A program made the translations under genes and the position numbers. Source: Planctomycetaceae bacterium (lineage in GTDB: Bacteria; Planctomycetota; UBA1135; GCA-002686595). Taken from it: a DNA stretch of 64,000 nucleotides. Location of the stretch: NCBI GenBank assembly GCA_016125265.1, contig WGMC01000018.1, positions 124,001 through 188,000 on the forward strand. Reading direction: 5' to 3'. The notes beneath the pieces are model-generated. The model was not told where the DNA came from, did no database searches, and saw nothing but the letters and a program-made list of their open reading frames with translations. Shown piece by piece: positions 48,195 through 57,998 of the stretch (the stretch's first letter is position 1; the number at the start of each line of letters is the position of its first letter).

Positions 48195-48953
48195 ATGGCC
48201 AATGTGCGCATCGCGTGGTCGCGGGACGAGCGCTGGCTCTCCAACTCGTGGCTCGTCTGGGATCGTCCCGGAGGGTCGGCCGTGCTCGTCGACACCGGCG
48301 CACCGCGGGAGCCCCTCGAGACGTTGCTCGAGCGGTGGCGACTCGAGTTGGTCGCGGTGCTCTGCACGCACCACCACGCGGACCACGTCGAGCACAACGG
48401 CGCCTGGAGCGAAGCGCACGGCTGCGCGGTGTGCGCGCACACGCGGGAGGCCGAGCTCGTCCCCCACCTCACACGCGCGCTCGAACACGGCGAGGAACTG
48501 GAGTTCGGCGAACTGAGAGTCCGCGCGCTGCACGTGCCGGGGCACACGGTGGGACAACTCAACTACCTGGTGAACGGCACGGACCTGTTCACCGGCGACA
48601 CGCTCTTTCGCAACAGCATCGGCGGCACTCGGGCGCCGGGCCACGGCACGATCGAGGAGTTGCGCGAATCGATCGTCGGCACGCTGCTGGGCCTGCCGCC
48701 AGAGACCCGGGTGCATCCCGGGCACATGGAATCGACGACTCTCGGCCGCGAGCGGGACCACAACCCCTTCCTGCGGGCATGGCTCGACGGGGAAGTGCCC
48801 GCGCCGCGCCCGTGCACGGCCTACGGCCAGCCGGCCACGCTGCTGCTCCTCGCCGCCGACTACGACGGTGGGACGAAAGCCTGGGTCCGCTTCGCGGACG
48901 GCACCGAAGACGTGGTGCCGGGCTCGCGCGTGCAGCTTCCGCCGGGTGCCTAG
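48195..48953 (+). CDS. Metallo-beta-lactamase-fold hydrolase, glyoxalase II-like
   Basis: A 252-residue metal hydrolase. The zinc-binding signature is in CTHHHADHVEHNG (residues about 55-67), with further ligands in HVPGHTVGQLNYLV, LFTGDTLFRNSIGGT and VHPGHMESTTLGRERDHNPF, as in hydroxyacylglutathione hydrolases. No signal peptide. ATG 48195 is preferred; GTG 48189 is two codons earlier. The TAG stop coincides with the first bases of the palindromic element at 48951, so that element inserted at, or supplies, the gene's end. Confidence 0.85.
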   Translation: MANVRIAWSRDERWLSNSWLVWDRPGGSAVLVDTGAPREPLETLLERWRLELVAVLCTHHHADHVEHNGAWSEAHGCAVCAHTREAELVPHLTRALEHGEELEFGELRVRALHVPGHTVGQLNYLVNGTDLFTGDTLFRNSIGGTRAPGHGTIEELRESIVGTLLGLPPETRVHPGHMESTTLGRERDHNPFLRAWLDGEVPAPRPCTAYGQPATLLLLAADYDGGTKAWVRFADGTEDVVPGSRVQLPPGA

Positions 48954-49152
48954 CCCGGATTATCCACCACGTTTCCGATCGGACGGCCCAACCGGCGGCC
49001 TTCGGCCGCCTTTCGCCGCCTGGTGGCACTTTGGGGCCGCGGCCGTCCTCGACGACCTGTTCAAGGTCGACTGCGGATGCCACGGCCCCGAAGCACCACC
49101 AGACAGCGACTTGGGCTCGTCGGATCGGAAACCTGATGAAGAATCCGGGCTA
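48951..49152. repeat. MITE-like 202-bp imperfect palindrome between convergent genes
   Basis: The outer 35 bases at 48951-48985 and 49118-49152 are inverted copies with 30 of 35 matches, both ending TA. An inner pair (49022-49039 and 49083-49100) matches at 15 of 18. The apex has a perfect hairpin cgacct/aggtcg at 49053-49069, and 48994-49010 forms another 7-bp hairpin. No reading frame inside is convincing. This is the structure of a non-autonomous transposable element; a large bidirectional terminator is an alternative given its position between two convergent genes. Confidence 0.65.
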
Positions 49153-49168
49153 GGAGCGCGTTACGCCT

Positions 49169-51376
49169 TCACTCGGGTGCGCCGGCATCGGCCCAGGCGC
49201 CGATGACTTCGAGTCCCACCGGATCCACGCGGTTCGAGCCCAACGCGGGCATGCGGAAGAAGGGCAGCAGCGTCTCCATGCGGCGCCAGGCCACGCTGTC
49301 CTCCTTGAAAAAGGTCTTGATGCGCTTGGGTTCGCTCAGGCCGAACGGATCGAAGTTTGGATCGACATCGATGGCGTTCATCTCCGCTTGGCTGACCTGG
49401 GCCCGCAAGTCCATGTTCGGGAACAGGGTTTCCGCGTTGTGGCAGTGCGAGCAGTTGGCGGCCAAGTAGGAGCGCGCGCGCAACCCGAGCGGCGCGTGCG
49501 GATCCGCCGGATTGGCGTACTTCAGGAACTCCGGGTTGTCGGGCGGACCGATGTCCTCGGTAAACAGTTCGATGTGGTTCCAGGCGCGCAGTTGGTTGTC
49601 CACCACGGAACCGTAGGCGAAGTCGCGGTTCAACTGCGCCGTATCGACACCGAGGGCCCGACCCGCGGGTTCGTTGTGGCACGTCAGGCAGTCCGCGGGG
49701 CTGGGGAAGGCCCACTCGAAAGCCAGGGTGCCCCCGGGTTGGGTGTCGTCGAGCACTTCCACCGCCAGGGTCTCTGCGCTGCTGAGCAGGTAAGCGTCGG
49801 TCTGTTCGTCGTTCCAACGGTAGGTCAGCCCCTGCCACGCGCCGTTGTCGCTCCACAGAACCCGTGTTTCGAGGCGACGCAGCGTGCTGTCGGCCAGCGT
49901 CAGCTCGAAGTGTTTGACGAACACCGTGCCGTCGGGGAACACCCACCGGCCCACCGGATCGAACTGGATCTGCTCGAGCCCGGGCAGGGCGATCCAACGG
50001 CGTTTCGCGGCACCATCGGACCAAAGCGGCGAGACCACGTCGTAGGGCAGCACGCCCGGCACGGGCTCGAGTGTCCTGAGGTCCGCAAAGATGCCCGTTT
50101 CGGAGAGCAACTGCGGAATCGTCGGTTCGCCCTGTTGGTTCTGCGTCTCGAGGTGCAAGAGCTGGCCGTTCGACGACACGTAGAGCTCGCCCTGGTCGTC
50201 CTGGGCGAAGTTGACGAGGAACGTGACGCCGTTCGCCAGTTCCTCCACTTCCACGACGTCGCGGCCATCCCACGTCAGACCGAAGATGCGGCCGGACACG
50301 AAGTCGCCGAAGATGTAGACGCCGTAGAGGCTCGGGAAGTTCGCCCCGCGGTAGACGTACCCGCCGATGACCGCTTGACCCTCGCTGTGGGGGTAGAGGT
50401 GGACGGGCGGTTCGAAACTCTCCGGCGGCAAGCCGTTCGGATTGACGAGCTCGGTCACACCCTCGTAGATGGGCCAGCCGTAGTTGCGGCCCGGGAGGAT
50501 GACGTTGATCTCCTCGAAGGAGTCCTCGCCCACATCGCCGGCCCACAGGTCACCCGTCGCGCGGTCGAACGAGAACCGCCACGCGTTGCGCAGACCCAGC
50601 GCCCAGACGAGCGGCGCGTCGCCGGACCCTGTGAAGAACGGATTGCCGGGCACCGGCGCGCCGTCCTTCGTCATGCGCAGGATCTTGCCCAGCCACGATT
50701 GGCGGTTCTGCGCTTCGTCGAACTGCGTGTCGTCGCCGAACGACGCGTAGAGCGCGCCGTCGGGCCCGAAGGCGAGACAACCGCCGCAGTGGATCGTCGC
50801 GATGCGCGGCCGCTCGAACAGGATCTCCTCGCTAGCGGGGTCTGCGACCAGCGGGTTGCCCGGGGAGCGCGAGAAGCGAGAAATGCGCGAGCGCAGGGGG
50901 CTGTGCGCCACGTACGAGACGTAGATCGGACCGGTCTGGCCGTCCGCGGGATCGAAGGCCACCCCCAGGACTCCGGCCTCGCCGTCGATCGCCACCCGAT
51001 CGGAGATGTCGAGGAACGGCGCGCCCACGGAGGTGGTTCTGTCCAGGGAGTCGAACGACGAGATCAGCCCGTTCTTGCCTCCCGTGAAGAAGCGCCCGCT
51101 GCCGTCGGTCGCCAGGCTGAGGCCGCCGCCACCGAGGTTGGGGTACCGATCGACCAGCACCACGGGGCTGAGGAGCGGCACTTCCGGCGGGAACGCCAGG
51201 CCCTCGGGCACGACACGCTCCGAGAGGCCGAAGGCGGGTTCGAGGCTGCCGCCCGCATCTCCCCCGCCGCCTCCGCCGCAGGCAGCCAGCAGCGGCAATG
51301 CCAAAAGCACGGAGGACGTAAAACGACGAGCGGGCCAGGGGGCGGCCCCCAGGGGAGCGTGGGGCATGGGTCGCAT
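49169..51376 (-). CDS. PQQ-type sugar dehydrogenase lipoprotein with a C-terminal dihaem cytochrome domain
   Basis: A 735-residue exported protein with lipobox LLAAC (Cys33). Residues about 60-410 are a GSDH/YliI-type six-bladed propeller: IHCGGCLAFGPDGALYASFG, LGLRNAWRFSFDRATGDLW, AGDVGEDSFEEINVILPG, RNYGWPIYEG. This family uses PQQ to oxidise sugars. Residues about 430-735 carry PYDVVSPLWSDGA, VFPDGTVFVKHFEL and two haem sites, CLTCH (563-567) and CSHCH (642-646), so electrons could pass directly to haem. Its upstream region has TAGACT, a -10-like hexamer. A tandem paralogue follows at 51563-53764. PQQ genes are not in the window. Confidence 0.88.
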   Translation of the reverse strand: MRPMPHAPLGAAPWPARRFTSSVLLALPLLAACGGGGGGDAGGSLEPAFGLSERVVPEGLAFPPEVPLLSPVVLVDRYPNLGGGGLSLATDGSGRFFTGGKNGLISSFDSLDRTTSVGAPFLDISDRVAIDGEAGVLGVAFDPADGQTGPIYVSYVAHSPLRSRISRFSRSPGNPLVADPASEEILFERPRIATIHCGGCLAFGPDGALYASFGDDTQFDEAQNRQSWLGKILRMTKDGAPVPGNPFFTGSGDAPLVWALGLRNAWRFSFDRATGDLWAGDVGEDSFEEINVILPGRNYGWPIYEGVTELVNPNGLPPESFEPPVHLYPHSEGQAVIGGYVYRGANFPSLYGVYIFGDFVSGRIFGLTWDGRDVVEVEELANGVTFLVNFAQDDQGELYVSSNGQLLHLETQNQQGEPTIPQLLSETGIFADLRTLEPVPGVLPYDVVSPLWSDGAAKRRWIALPGLEQIQFDPVGRWVFPDGTVFVKHFELTLADSTLRRLETRVLWSDNGAWQGLTYRWNDEQTDAYLLSSAETLAVEVLDDTQPGGTLAFEWAFPSPADCLTCHNEPAGRALGVDTAQLNRDFAYGSVVDNQLRAWNHIELFTEDIGPPDNPEFLKYANPADPHAPLGLRARSYLAANCSHCHNAETLFPNMDLRAQVSQAEMNAIDVDPNFDPFGLSEPKRIKTFFKEDSVAWRRMETLLPFFRMPALGSNRVDPVGLEVIGAWADAGAPE

Positions 51377-51562
51377 GGCAGATCCGGCGCCGCCGAATTG
51401 CAGCGCACCCAGGAGTCTATCCCGTCCCCGTAGCCCGGGAACGACTCCCGTGCCAGGTAGCGATCATTTTCTGCGGCCGGCATCTGCTGCGACCGGGGGC
51501 GCACGCCGCCGCCCGTCGAGATCGCGGCAGCCCTGCCCAGACACCGCGCCCTTGCGTCGGCC

Positions 51563-53764
51563 TCACTCCGGAGCGCCGGCGTCGATCCAGTTGCCCAGCA
51601 CCTCGAGGCCCAGCGGATCCAGGCGGTTCGACCCAAGGAGCGGCATCCGCAGGAACGGCAGCAGGCTGGCCATGCGTTCCCACAGCACACTGCGCTCCTT
51701 GTCGAAGGGCTGCACACGCACGTCGCCCTCCAGGAAACCGGGGTACGCGAAGGTGACCGGGACGCCGACCAGTCCCGTGTCGACGAGCGCGACACCGGGC
51801 GCCAGATCCATGACCGGAAGCGGTGTGGCGTCGTTGTGGCAGTGCGCGCAGTTGGCCGCCAAGTAGGAGCGTGCGCGCAGCGCCACGTCCGCACCCTCGT
51901 CGGACGGATCCACGAGCGGCTCGGTTTCGATCGCCTCCACCGGCCCGATGTCCGCGCCGAAGAGCTCGATGTTGTTCCAGGCCCGCAGTTGGTTGTCCAC
52001 GATCAGTCCGTACGCGAAGTCGCGGTTCAGTTGCGCGGCGCGCACACCCAGCACGTGGCCGGCACTCGCATTGTGGCAAGCCAGGCAGTCGGCCGGACTG
52101 GGAAAACGCCAATCGAAGACGATGGAACCTGTGGGCGCGGACGCATCGGGCACCTCCAGCGAGACGGTCTCGGCCTGCGACAGGAGCAGCGCGTCGTCCC
52201 CGGCCTCGTTCCAGCGGTAGGTGACCCCCTGCCATTGGCCGCGGTCGCTCCACAGCACACGGGTCTCGAGGCGGCGCGTCGTCCCGCCCACCAGTTCGAT
52301 CTCGAAGTGTTTCACGAAGACCGTGCCGTCGGGGAACGTCCACGGTCCCTGTTCCGCAAAGCCAATCGTGTCGAGACCCGGCAACGCGATCCAGCGCTGC
52401 TTCTCGGCGCCGTCCGACCAGAGGGGCGACACGACGTCGTAGGGCAGCACTCCGGGAGCTGGGTCCAGGAACACGAGGTTCGCGAAGATGCCCGTCTCCG
52501 AGAGCAACAGCGGAATGGTGGGCGCTCCAGCGGGATCCTCGGCTTCGATGCGCAGCAGTTCGCCGCTCTTCGAAAGCCACAACTCGCCACTTTGGTCCTC
52601 GAGGAACGTGACCATCCACGCGGCGCCGGCGGATAGCTCGTCGACCTGCGCTTCGCCCTGGGCATCCAGGACAAGACCCCAGATGCGACCGGAGACGAAG
52701 TCGCCGAAGAGGTAGCGACCGAAGAGCTGCGGGAATGCCGCGCCGCGGTACACGAAACCGCCGATCACACTTTTGCCTTCGGTGTGCGCGTAGGTGTGCA
52801 CCGGCGGCTCGAAACTCGCGTAGGGCAGGTTCGAAGGGTTGTAGAACTCGAGCTCGCCTTCGAAGGCCGGCCACCCGTAGTTGCGTCCCGGCAAGATGCG
52901 GTTGATCTCTTCGCGCGAACTTTCGCCCACATCGCCGCACCACAGGTCGCCGGTGCCGCGGTCGAACGAAAAACGCCACGCGTTGCGCAGGCCCAAGGCG
53001 TGGATCCACGGCGCGTCGCCCGGCCCGGCGGCAAACGGATTGCCTGGGGCGGGCGCGCCGCCCCGGTCCATGCGCAGGATCGAGCCGTGGTAGTTGCCGA
53101 GGTCCTGCGCGTTGTCGGGGTTGAGGTCGTCGCCGAACGATGCGTACAGGTAACCGTCGGGACCGAACGCGAGGCCGCCGCCGCAGTGCAAGGTGCTGCT
53201 CCGGGCGCGCTCGAACAAGACGAACTCCTGGGTCGCATCGCCGACCAGGGGATCGGCGCTGGAACGCGGGATGCGCGCCACGACCGAGCGCAGCGGATTG
53301 TCCGCCACGTACGACAGGTACAGCGATCCCGTCGCGCCATCGGCCGGGTCGAAACACAGTCCGAGGAGGCCGGCCTCGTTGCTGTCGACCACCTTCGCGC
53401 TGAGGTCCACGAACAGGCTTTCGCCCCCGCCACCCGCGGCGTCGAAGGACCAGATGCGCCCGTCCTTGTCGCCGCGAAAGAAGCGCCCGGCCTGGTCCGC
53501 CGCCATGGCGACCCCACCCCCACCCAGACTCGGGAAGGCATCCACCAACGCAACGGCACTGGCGGCGGACAAGGGGGGCGGGAACGCGAGCCCCTCGACG
53601 ACCACACGCTCGGCGAGTCCGAATTGCGGCGCGGCCTGCGACGCACCCTCCGGCTCGGGGCCGCCGCCGCCACCGCACGCGGACAGGGTCAGCGCGACGG
53701 CCATGGCCGCCGGCACGGGGGCCGCAACTACGGGGTTCGAACGGCGACGGAAACGGTTCTGCAT
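51563..53764 (-). CDS. Second PQQ-type sugar dehydrogenase/dihaem cytochrome lipoprotein (paralogue)
   Basis: A 733-residue protein with the same design as its neighbour: lipobox LTLSAC (Cys30), propeller with GNYHGSILRMDRGG, LGLRNAWRFSFDRGTGDLWC and EEINRILPGRNYGWPAFEG, then C-terminal domain with CLACH and CAHCH haem sites and the ending RMPLLGSNRLDPLGLEVLG. The two align along the full length, so this is a tandem duplication with divergence. The Met at 53764 begins the signal peptide; the in-frame extension upstream lacks coding character. Differences in the mature N-terminus and the substrate loops may reflect different sugars. Confidence 0.88.
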   Translation of the reverse strand: MQNRFRRRSNPVVAAPVPAAMAVALTLSACGGGGGPEPEGASQAAPQFGLAERVVVEGLAFPPPLSAASAVALVDAFPSLGGGGVAMAADQAGRFFRGDKDGRIWSFDAAGGGGESLFVDLSAKVVDSNEAGLLGLCFDPADGATGSLYLSYVADNPLRSVVARIPRSSADPLVGDATQEFVLFERARSSTLHCGGGLAFGPDGYLYASFGDDLNPDNAQDLGNYHGSILRMDRGGAPAPGNPFAAGPGDAPWIHALGLRNAWRFSFDRGTGDLWCGDVGESSREEINRILPGRNYGWPAFEGELEFYNPSNLPYASFEPPVHTYAHTEGKSVIGGFVYRGAAFPQLFGRYLFGDFVSGRIWGLVLDAQGEAQVDELSAGAAWMVTFLEDQSGELWLSKSGELLRIEAEDPAGAPTIPLLLSETGIFANLVFLDPAPGVLPYDVVSPLWSDGAEKQRWIALPGLDTIGFAEQGPWTFPDGTVFVKHFEIELVGGTTRRLETRVLWSDRGQWQGVTYRWNEAGDDALLLSQAETVSLEVPDASAPTGSIVFDWRFPSPADCLACHNASAGHVLGVRAAQLNRDFAYGLIVDNQLRAWNNIELFGADIGPVEAIETEPLVDPSDEGADVALRARSYLAANCAHCHNDATPLPVMDLAPGVALVDTGLVGVPVTFAYPGFLEGDVRVQPFDKERSVLWERMASLLPFLRMPLLGSNRLDPLGLEVLGNWIDAGAPE

Positions 53765-53855
53765 GGGCGCCGGTGCGAGGGGCGGAGTCCCGCCAGCATA
53801 GTGCGAGGCGGCGAGCCCCGTCGGAACACACCCCCAGGGCCCGCGTGACGGGCCC

Positions 53856-54305
53856 TCAGCCCGGCCCCGCGCCGCGCTCCGCCGCCGGTCGGGCATGCTG
53901 GGACGCGGGGCTGGGTGGCAGCGTGGCCACCAGGTAGAGCCAGTTGGCCACCAGCAGGGCCACGAGCACCCACGGCGCCAGCCGGGCGCGCCGCGCCGTG
54001 GTCAAGACCACCAGGCGCCGCCGGGCCACCAGGCGCAGGGCGAGGAGTCCGATCCCCGCGGCGAACGCGGCGAAGACGAGCGGATTGAGGGCGACGGCTT
54101 CGAAGACCTCGCCCCGCCCCAGCGCCTGCACGAGGCGGGTGCTTCCGCAGGTGGGGCACGGCCAACCGGTCAGCCGGTGGACGTTGCAGAGGTCCGCGGA
54201 ACCGAGTTCCTGGACCAGCGCGACCCCCACGAGCGCCACAAGGATCGCCGCCGCCGGGGCGAACGCCACCCGGGGCCAACGCGAGGGAACGGATTCGAGG
54301 CGCAT
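53856..54305 (-). CDS. DUF2752 membrane protein
   Basis: A 149-residue protein with three or four hydrophobic helices. The DUF2752 signature is clear: LTGWPCPTCGSTRLVQALGR with a Cys-Pro-x-Cys pair at residues 50 and 53, then AVALNPLVFAAFAAG. The Cys pair could bind a metal or form a disulfide. The end is Ala/Pro-rich. It is 41 bases after the DUF4190-like gene on the same strand. Function of the family is unknown. Confidence 0.85.
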   Translation of the reverse strand: MRLESVPSRWPRVAFAPAAAILVALVGVALVQELGSADLCNVHRLTGWPCPTCGSTRLVQALGRGEVFEAVALNPLVFAAFAAGIGLLALRLVARRRLVVLTTARRARLAPWVLVALLVANWLYLVATLPPSPASQHARPAAERGAGPG

Positions 54306-54346
54306 GTGTGCCGTCCGGGAGGGCGCGTCCGAAGGGCGTCGGCGAC

Positions 54347-54910
54347 TTAGAGGCCGGACAGCACGCCGGCCGGTAGGGCCACGAGGCCGAAGAGGAGGAA
54401 CAGGACAAACGGCGCCAGGAGCAGCACCGTGCCGACCATGCCCAGTGCGAGCCCCGCCTGGGTCAGCCCGCGGCCCTCGGGGTCGATGCGGCCGCGTTTG
54501 ATCTCGCCCAGGTCGTTGCTGGCGAGGATCCACACCACGGGGCAAAGCAACTGGCAGACGAGCAGACCCGCGATTCCGAGAACGAGGAGGAGCGTGCCGC
54601 GGTGGGGCAGCGTGCCCTCGATGCCGCGGACCTCCGCGTCGCCCACCGGGGAGAGGCCGCGCAGCGGACGCGCCGAGGGCGGCGGCGGCGGCGGGATCGG
54701 CTCGCTCGGCGGCGGTGGGACTGGCGTTGCGGCGCTCCCCGCCGGGGCCGGGGCGGCGCCGCGGCCCAGCAGGTCCGGCGGCCGGGGCGGCGTCCAGTCC
54801 GCATCGTCGTCCGAGCCCCACTCGGGGTACCGCGCCGGGGGATCGTCGTTGCGCGAGACGTGTGGATCCCGCTCGAACGGGTCGTTTCCTCGGCTGTCGG
54901 GCTGGCTCAT
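54347..54910 (-). CDS. Proline-rich protein with two membrane helices, DUF4190-like
   Basis: A 187-residue protein. Residues 1-90 are disordered and rich in Pro, Asp and Arg (PPRPPDLLGRGAAPAPAG, PPPPPPSARPLRG). Residues about 105-187 have two hydrophobic helices separated by LASNDLGEIKRGRIDPEGRG, the helix-loop-helix pattern of DUF4190-type proteins. The ATG overlaps the stop of the YfhO-type gene (ATGA). Likely a small inner-membrane partner; function unknown. Confidence 0.7.
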   Translation of the reverse strand: MSQPDSRGNDPFERDPHVSRNDDPPARYPEWGSDDDADWTPPRPPDLLGRGAAPAPAGSAATPVPPPPSEPIPPPPPPSARPLRGLSPVGDAEVRGIEGTLPHRGTLLLVLGIAGLLVCQLLCPVVWILASNDLGEIKRGRIDPEGRGLTQAGLALGMVGTVLLLAPFVLFLLFGLVALPAGVLSGL

Positions 54911-57870
54911 GGGTTCGGGGGGGTCGGCGCCGTGGTCGTGGACGCGGCCAGGCGGACGAGGAGGAACAGCAAAGCGCATCCCAATCCGGCAAGGCCCAGG
55001 CCGAGCTGGAACGAGCGGGGTCGGTACAGGAACACCACCCGATGGCGGCCCGACTCCAAGGGCACACTTCGGAAAACCGCGTTGGCGGTTTCGACGGCGC
55101 GCCGCTCGCCATCGACTTCGACCACCCAGCCGGGGAAGGCCTGCTCGGTCAGCACCAGAAGTCCGTCGCCCTCGAGCTCCACCAGCAGTTCGACACGCGA
55201 GTTCGCGATGTGCGGTCCCTCCAGCACACGCGCCGCGCGCAACGGCTCGCGCGGTCGCCAGGGTGCGTCGAGGGCCGCGGTGACGAAGGGGTCGAAGGTC
55301 CCCGAGGCGAGACGCGCGGTCAGGTCGCGGCGCGTGGTCACCTCGGGCACGACGAAGGCGCGCGGAAACGGCTCCCGGTCGCGGTAGATGTGCACCTCGG
55401 CGTACTCGGGATGGTCGGAATCGGGCCCCGCGATGGCCTCGAAACGGGGATGGTCGAGCGGCGCGTTCAGGGCGAGCAGCTTGACACCGAGCATGCGGTA
55501 GACCGGCGCGTCGAGGTCCACACCGCGCGCGTTCCAGCCGAGGAGTGGCTGCACACCCGGCTTGAGCGCGAAGCCGCGCAGCGCGTTGTAGTCGACCACG
55601 TCGAGGCCGTCGTAGCCGTCGAGCGCGCGCAGGCCGCGCACCAGACCGGTATCCGGCGGCAGCACGCCGGGGTCCGAGAAGAACCGATGCACACCCTGCT
55701 CGCGCGCCAGGATGCGCTCGGTGTGGGTCATCGGGAAGGCTTCGCCGAGCGGCACGGCGGGGTTCAGTCCGCGCGCGAAGTTCTGACCTTCGGCGGCCGC
55801 GAGCGCGACGAGCGCCCAACGCGCCGCCGCCGCACCGCGTCCGGCCCGGGCACAGCGCGCGACGAGCAACAGCCCGAGCCCCGCGCCGACGAGCACCAGC
55901 GTCGCGGTCGAGGGCAGGAGCGGCCGCGTCACCTGGAAGACACCCGCGCGGCGCGACCCGACCTCACCGCCCTCCCCATCCAAGAGCACCACGTCGAGGC
56001 GCCAGAGGCCCGGGGCCAAACGATTGGTCTGCAAGTAACGCGACGAGAACCAGCGCGCGCCCTCGGGGATCGCAACCGCGGACTGCGCCGCGACCTCGCG
56101 CGCACCGGGGCCGGGGCCGGACGCCAACTCCGCGGGCACCTGCATCGCGGGCCTCGCCGCGTCGATGATGTCCTCGCCCGACGCGCGGATCGGCACCACA
56201 CGGGCGCGCGCGCGCTCGAACACCACGTCGGGATGCACCCAACCCTCGAGGCTCGGACTGCGTCCCCGGCCATCCGCGGCGGGGTGCAACACGAACTGCA
56301 GCCAATCGCCGCTCTCGGGCGCCGTGGCGAGCTCCGGCCCGGGTTCGACGCCCGTCGTCGGGCGGCACCAAACCAGGGCGAGCACGACGAACAACACAAC
56401 GCCGCCGCGCCGCGCGAGGGGCCCCGCCGATCGGAGCGCCTCTCCGGCGAGCAGCGCCAGCATCAGCCCCGACACGGAGGCGAGCCGCACCGTTGCGCCG
56501 AGGCCGACCACGGGCAACTGCTGTTTCAGGTCGAGCAGACCGGGCGCGCGCAGCGCCAGCCACCAGGCGACGAATCCGAGCGCGAGCACGAGCCCGCGTC
56601 GCTGCAGCGCCCCCACGCTCGACAGTGCCGCGGCGAGGGCCAGTGCGAGCCCGGCGCCGGGGATCCACGCACTCGCTTCCTCCACGTGTGTGCCGGGACC
56701 CTGGTACCCGCCGCCGCGGCCGGGGGCGCCGAAGAGGTCGTGCACCAACGCGAGCCCCGCCGTTTCCGGCAGCCCGCGCCGGCTCAGGAGGAGCGCGAGC
56801 GCGCCCGCGGCGAAGGCGAGCAGCACCAGCGCACCCACGCGCGCGCCGCGACCGAGGCGCGCATCCCCCATGCGCGCTGCGCCGGCAACCAGGACGCCGG
56901 CGAACGCGACGAGCGCGCCGAGGCTCACCACGTCGACGGACCGCTCCACGACCGTCGCCGCCCGCAGGGCCTGGGCTCCCGAGCGGCCGAGGTACTCGAC
57001 GAAGGGCAACACGGAGGGCGCCGCGAGCAAACTCCCGGCCGCGAGCGCCCCGAGTGCGAGGAATCCCGCGCGCCGCTCGCGCGCACATAGGCCCACGGCC
57101 CACACACCCGCGGCGGCGCCGACGTAGAACGCCGTTTCGGGATGGCCGCCGAGCACGGCGCCCGCGAGCAACAGCGCGACGGCCACCGCGGACCGCCCGG
57201 GCCGCGCGCCGCGGCAGCCCTCGATCCCGACGAGGATCCACGGCAAGAACGGCGTGACGTGGCCGAGGCTGAAGTTGAGCCAGAGCTGCACGTATCCCGA
57301 CGACTGGAACACCACACCCGCGAGCAACGCGCCCGCGAACCCCAGCCCCAGGCGGCGCGCCAGGACGAACGCACCGAAACCCGCCGCGAAGAGGCGCAGA
57401 AAGGCCAACCACGCGAGGCCCAGGTGGAACCCGTCGAGGCCGAAGGCCGCCTCGAGCGGCCACAGCACGAGCACCTGTGGATCCAAGACGCCGTACTGCG
57501 GATTGCCGAGTCCCGGCGCCCCCAGATAGAGCAGCGGATTCCAATACGGTGGATCCCCCGTGCGCCAGCTCGCCAGCACCCAGCGGTAGAAGGGATAAAA
57601 ACCCACACCCTGGTCCGAGAGCGCCGGATTGCGCGGGCGGGGCACGGGATTTCCCTCCGCGTCCTGCACGTCGCCCACGGCCGCGGACCAGGGCATCTGC
57701 ACGCTGGCCGTGTCGACGGCGAGCGCGACTTGGGTCGGATCGAAGAGCGGGCCCGCGAGCGGCAGGGCCGCGAGGATCGCGAGGACGGTGGCCGCGAGCA
57801 ACGTGGCCGAAAGCAGTGCGCCGCGGCGGGGGCCCGTCGGTGCGGTCGGGGGGCTTTGGGGCTGGGCCAC
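54907..57870 (-). CDS. YfhO-family membrane protein, GT-C-like
   Basis: A 987-residue protein with about a dozen or more hydrophobic helices. The first large loop has PALSDQGVGFYPFYRWVL and WRTGDPPYWNPLLYLGAPGL, typical of YfhO-type proteins, and RLASVSGLMLALLAGEALR closes the membrane part. The last 350 residues form a soluble domain with NALRGFALKPGVQPLLG, RMLGVKLLALNAPL and VLTEQAFPGWVVEVDGE. YfhO relatives help attach sugars to membrane glycolipids or teichoic acids. Heads a three-gene leftward set, divergent from the glycosyltransferase genes. Confidence 0.85.
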   Translation of the reverse strand: MAQPQSPPTAPTGPRRGALLSATLLAATVLAILAALPLAGPLFDPTQVALAVDTASVQMPWSAAVGDVQDAEGNPVPRPRNPALSDQGVGFYPFYRWVLASWRTGDPPYWNPLLYLGAPGLGNPQYGVLDPQVLVLWPLEAAFGLDGFHLGLAWLAFLRLFAAGFGAFVLARRLGLGFAGALLAGVVFQSSGYVQLWLNFSLGHVTPFLPWILVGIEGCRGARPGRSAVAVALLLAGAVLGGHPETAFYVGAAAGVWAVGLCARERRAGFLALGALAAGSLLAAPSVLPFVEYLGRSGAQALRAATVVERSVDVVSLGALVAFAGVLVAGAARMGDARLGRGARVGALVLLAFAAGALALLLSRRGLPETAGLALVHDLFGAPGRGGGYQGPGTHVEEASAWIPGAGLALALAAALSSVGALQRRGLVLALGFVAWWLALRAPGLLDLKQQLPVVGLGATVRLASVSGLMLALLAGEALRSAGPLARRGGVVLFVVLALVWCRPTTGVEPGPELATAPESGDWLQFVLHPAADGRGRSPSLEGWVHPDVVFERARARVVPIRASGEDIIDAARPAMQVPAELASGPGPGAREVAAQSAVAIPEGARWFSSRYLQTNRLAPGLWRLDVVLLDGEGGEVGSRRAGVFQVTRPLLPSTATLVLVGAGLGLLLVARCARAGRGAAAARWALVALAAAEGQNFARGLNPAVPLGEAFPMTHTERILAREQGVHRFFSDPGVLPPDTGLVRGLRALDGYDGLDVVDYNALRGFALKPGVQPLLGWNARGVDLDAPVYRMLGVKLLALNAPLDHPRFEAIAGPDSDHPEYAEVHIYRDREPFPRAFVVPEVTTRRDLTARLASGTFDPFVTAALDAPWRPREPLRAARVLEGPHIANSRVELLVELEGDGLLVLTEQAFPGWVVEVDGERRAVETANAVFRSVPLESGRHRVVFLYRPRSFQLGLGLAGLGCALLFLLVRLAASTTTAPTPPNP

Positions 57871-57998
57871 GCGGTGCAGCGGTTGGGGGGGTGGGCCGCT
57901 CGGGGGCGGGGACGGCGCGGCTCCAAGCTCGCGGACGGCCCAGGGTTGTGGCCCGGTGGGACGCTCGGGGCCTCCGGCGAGGCAAAGTATAGGGCCCC

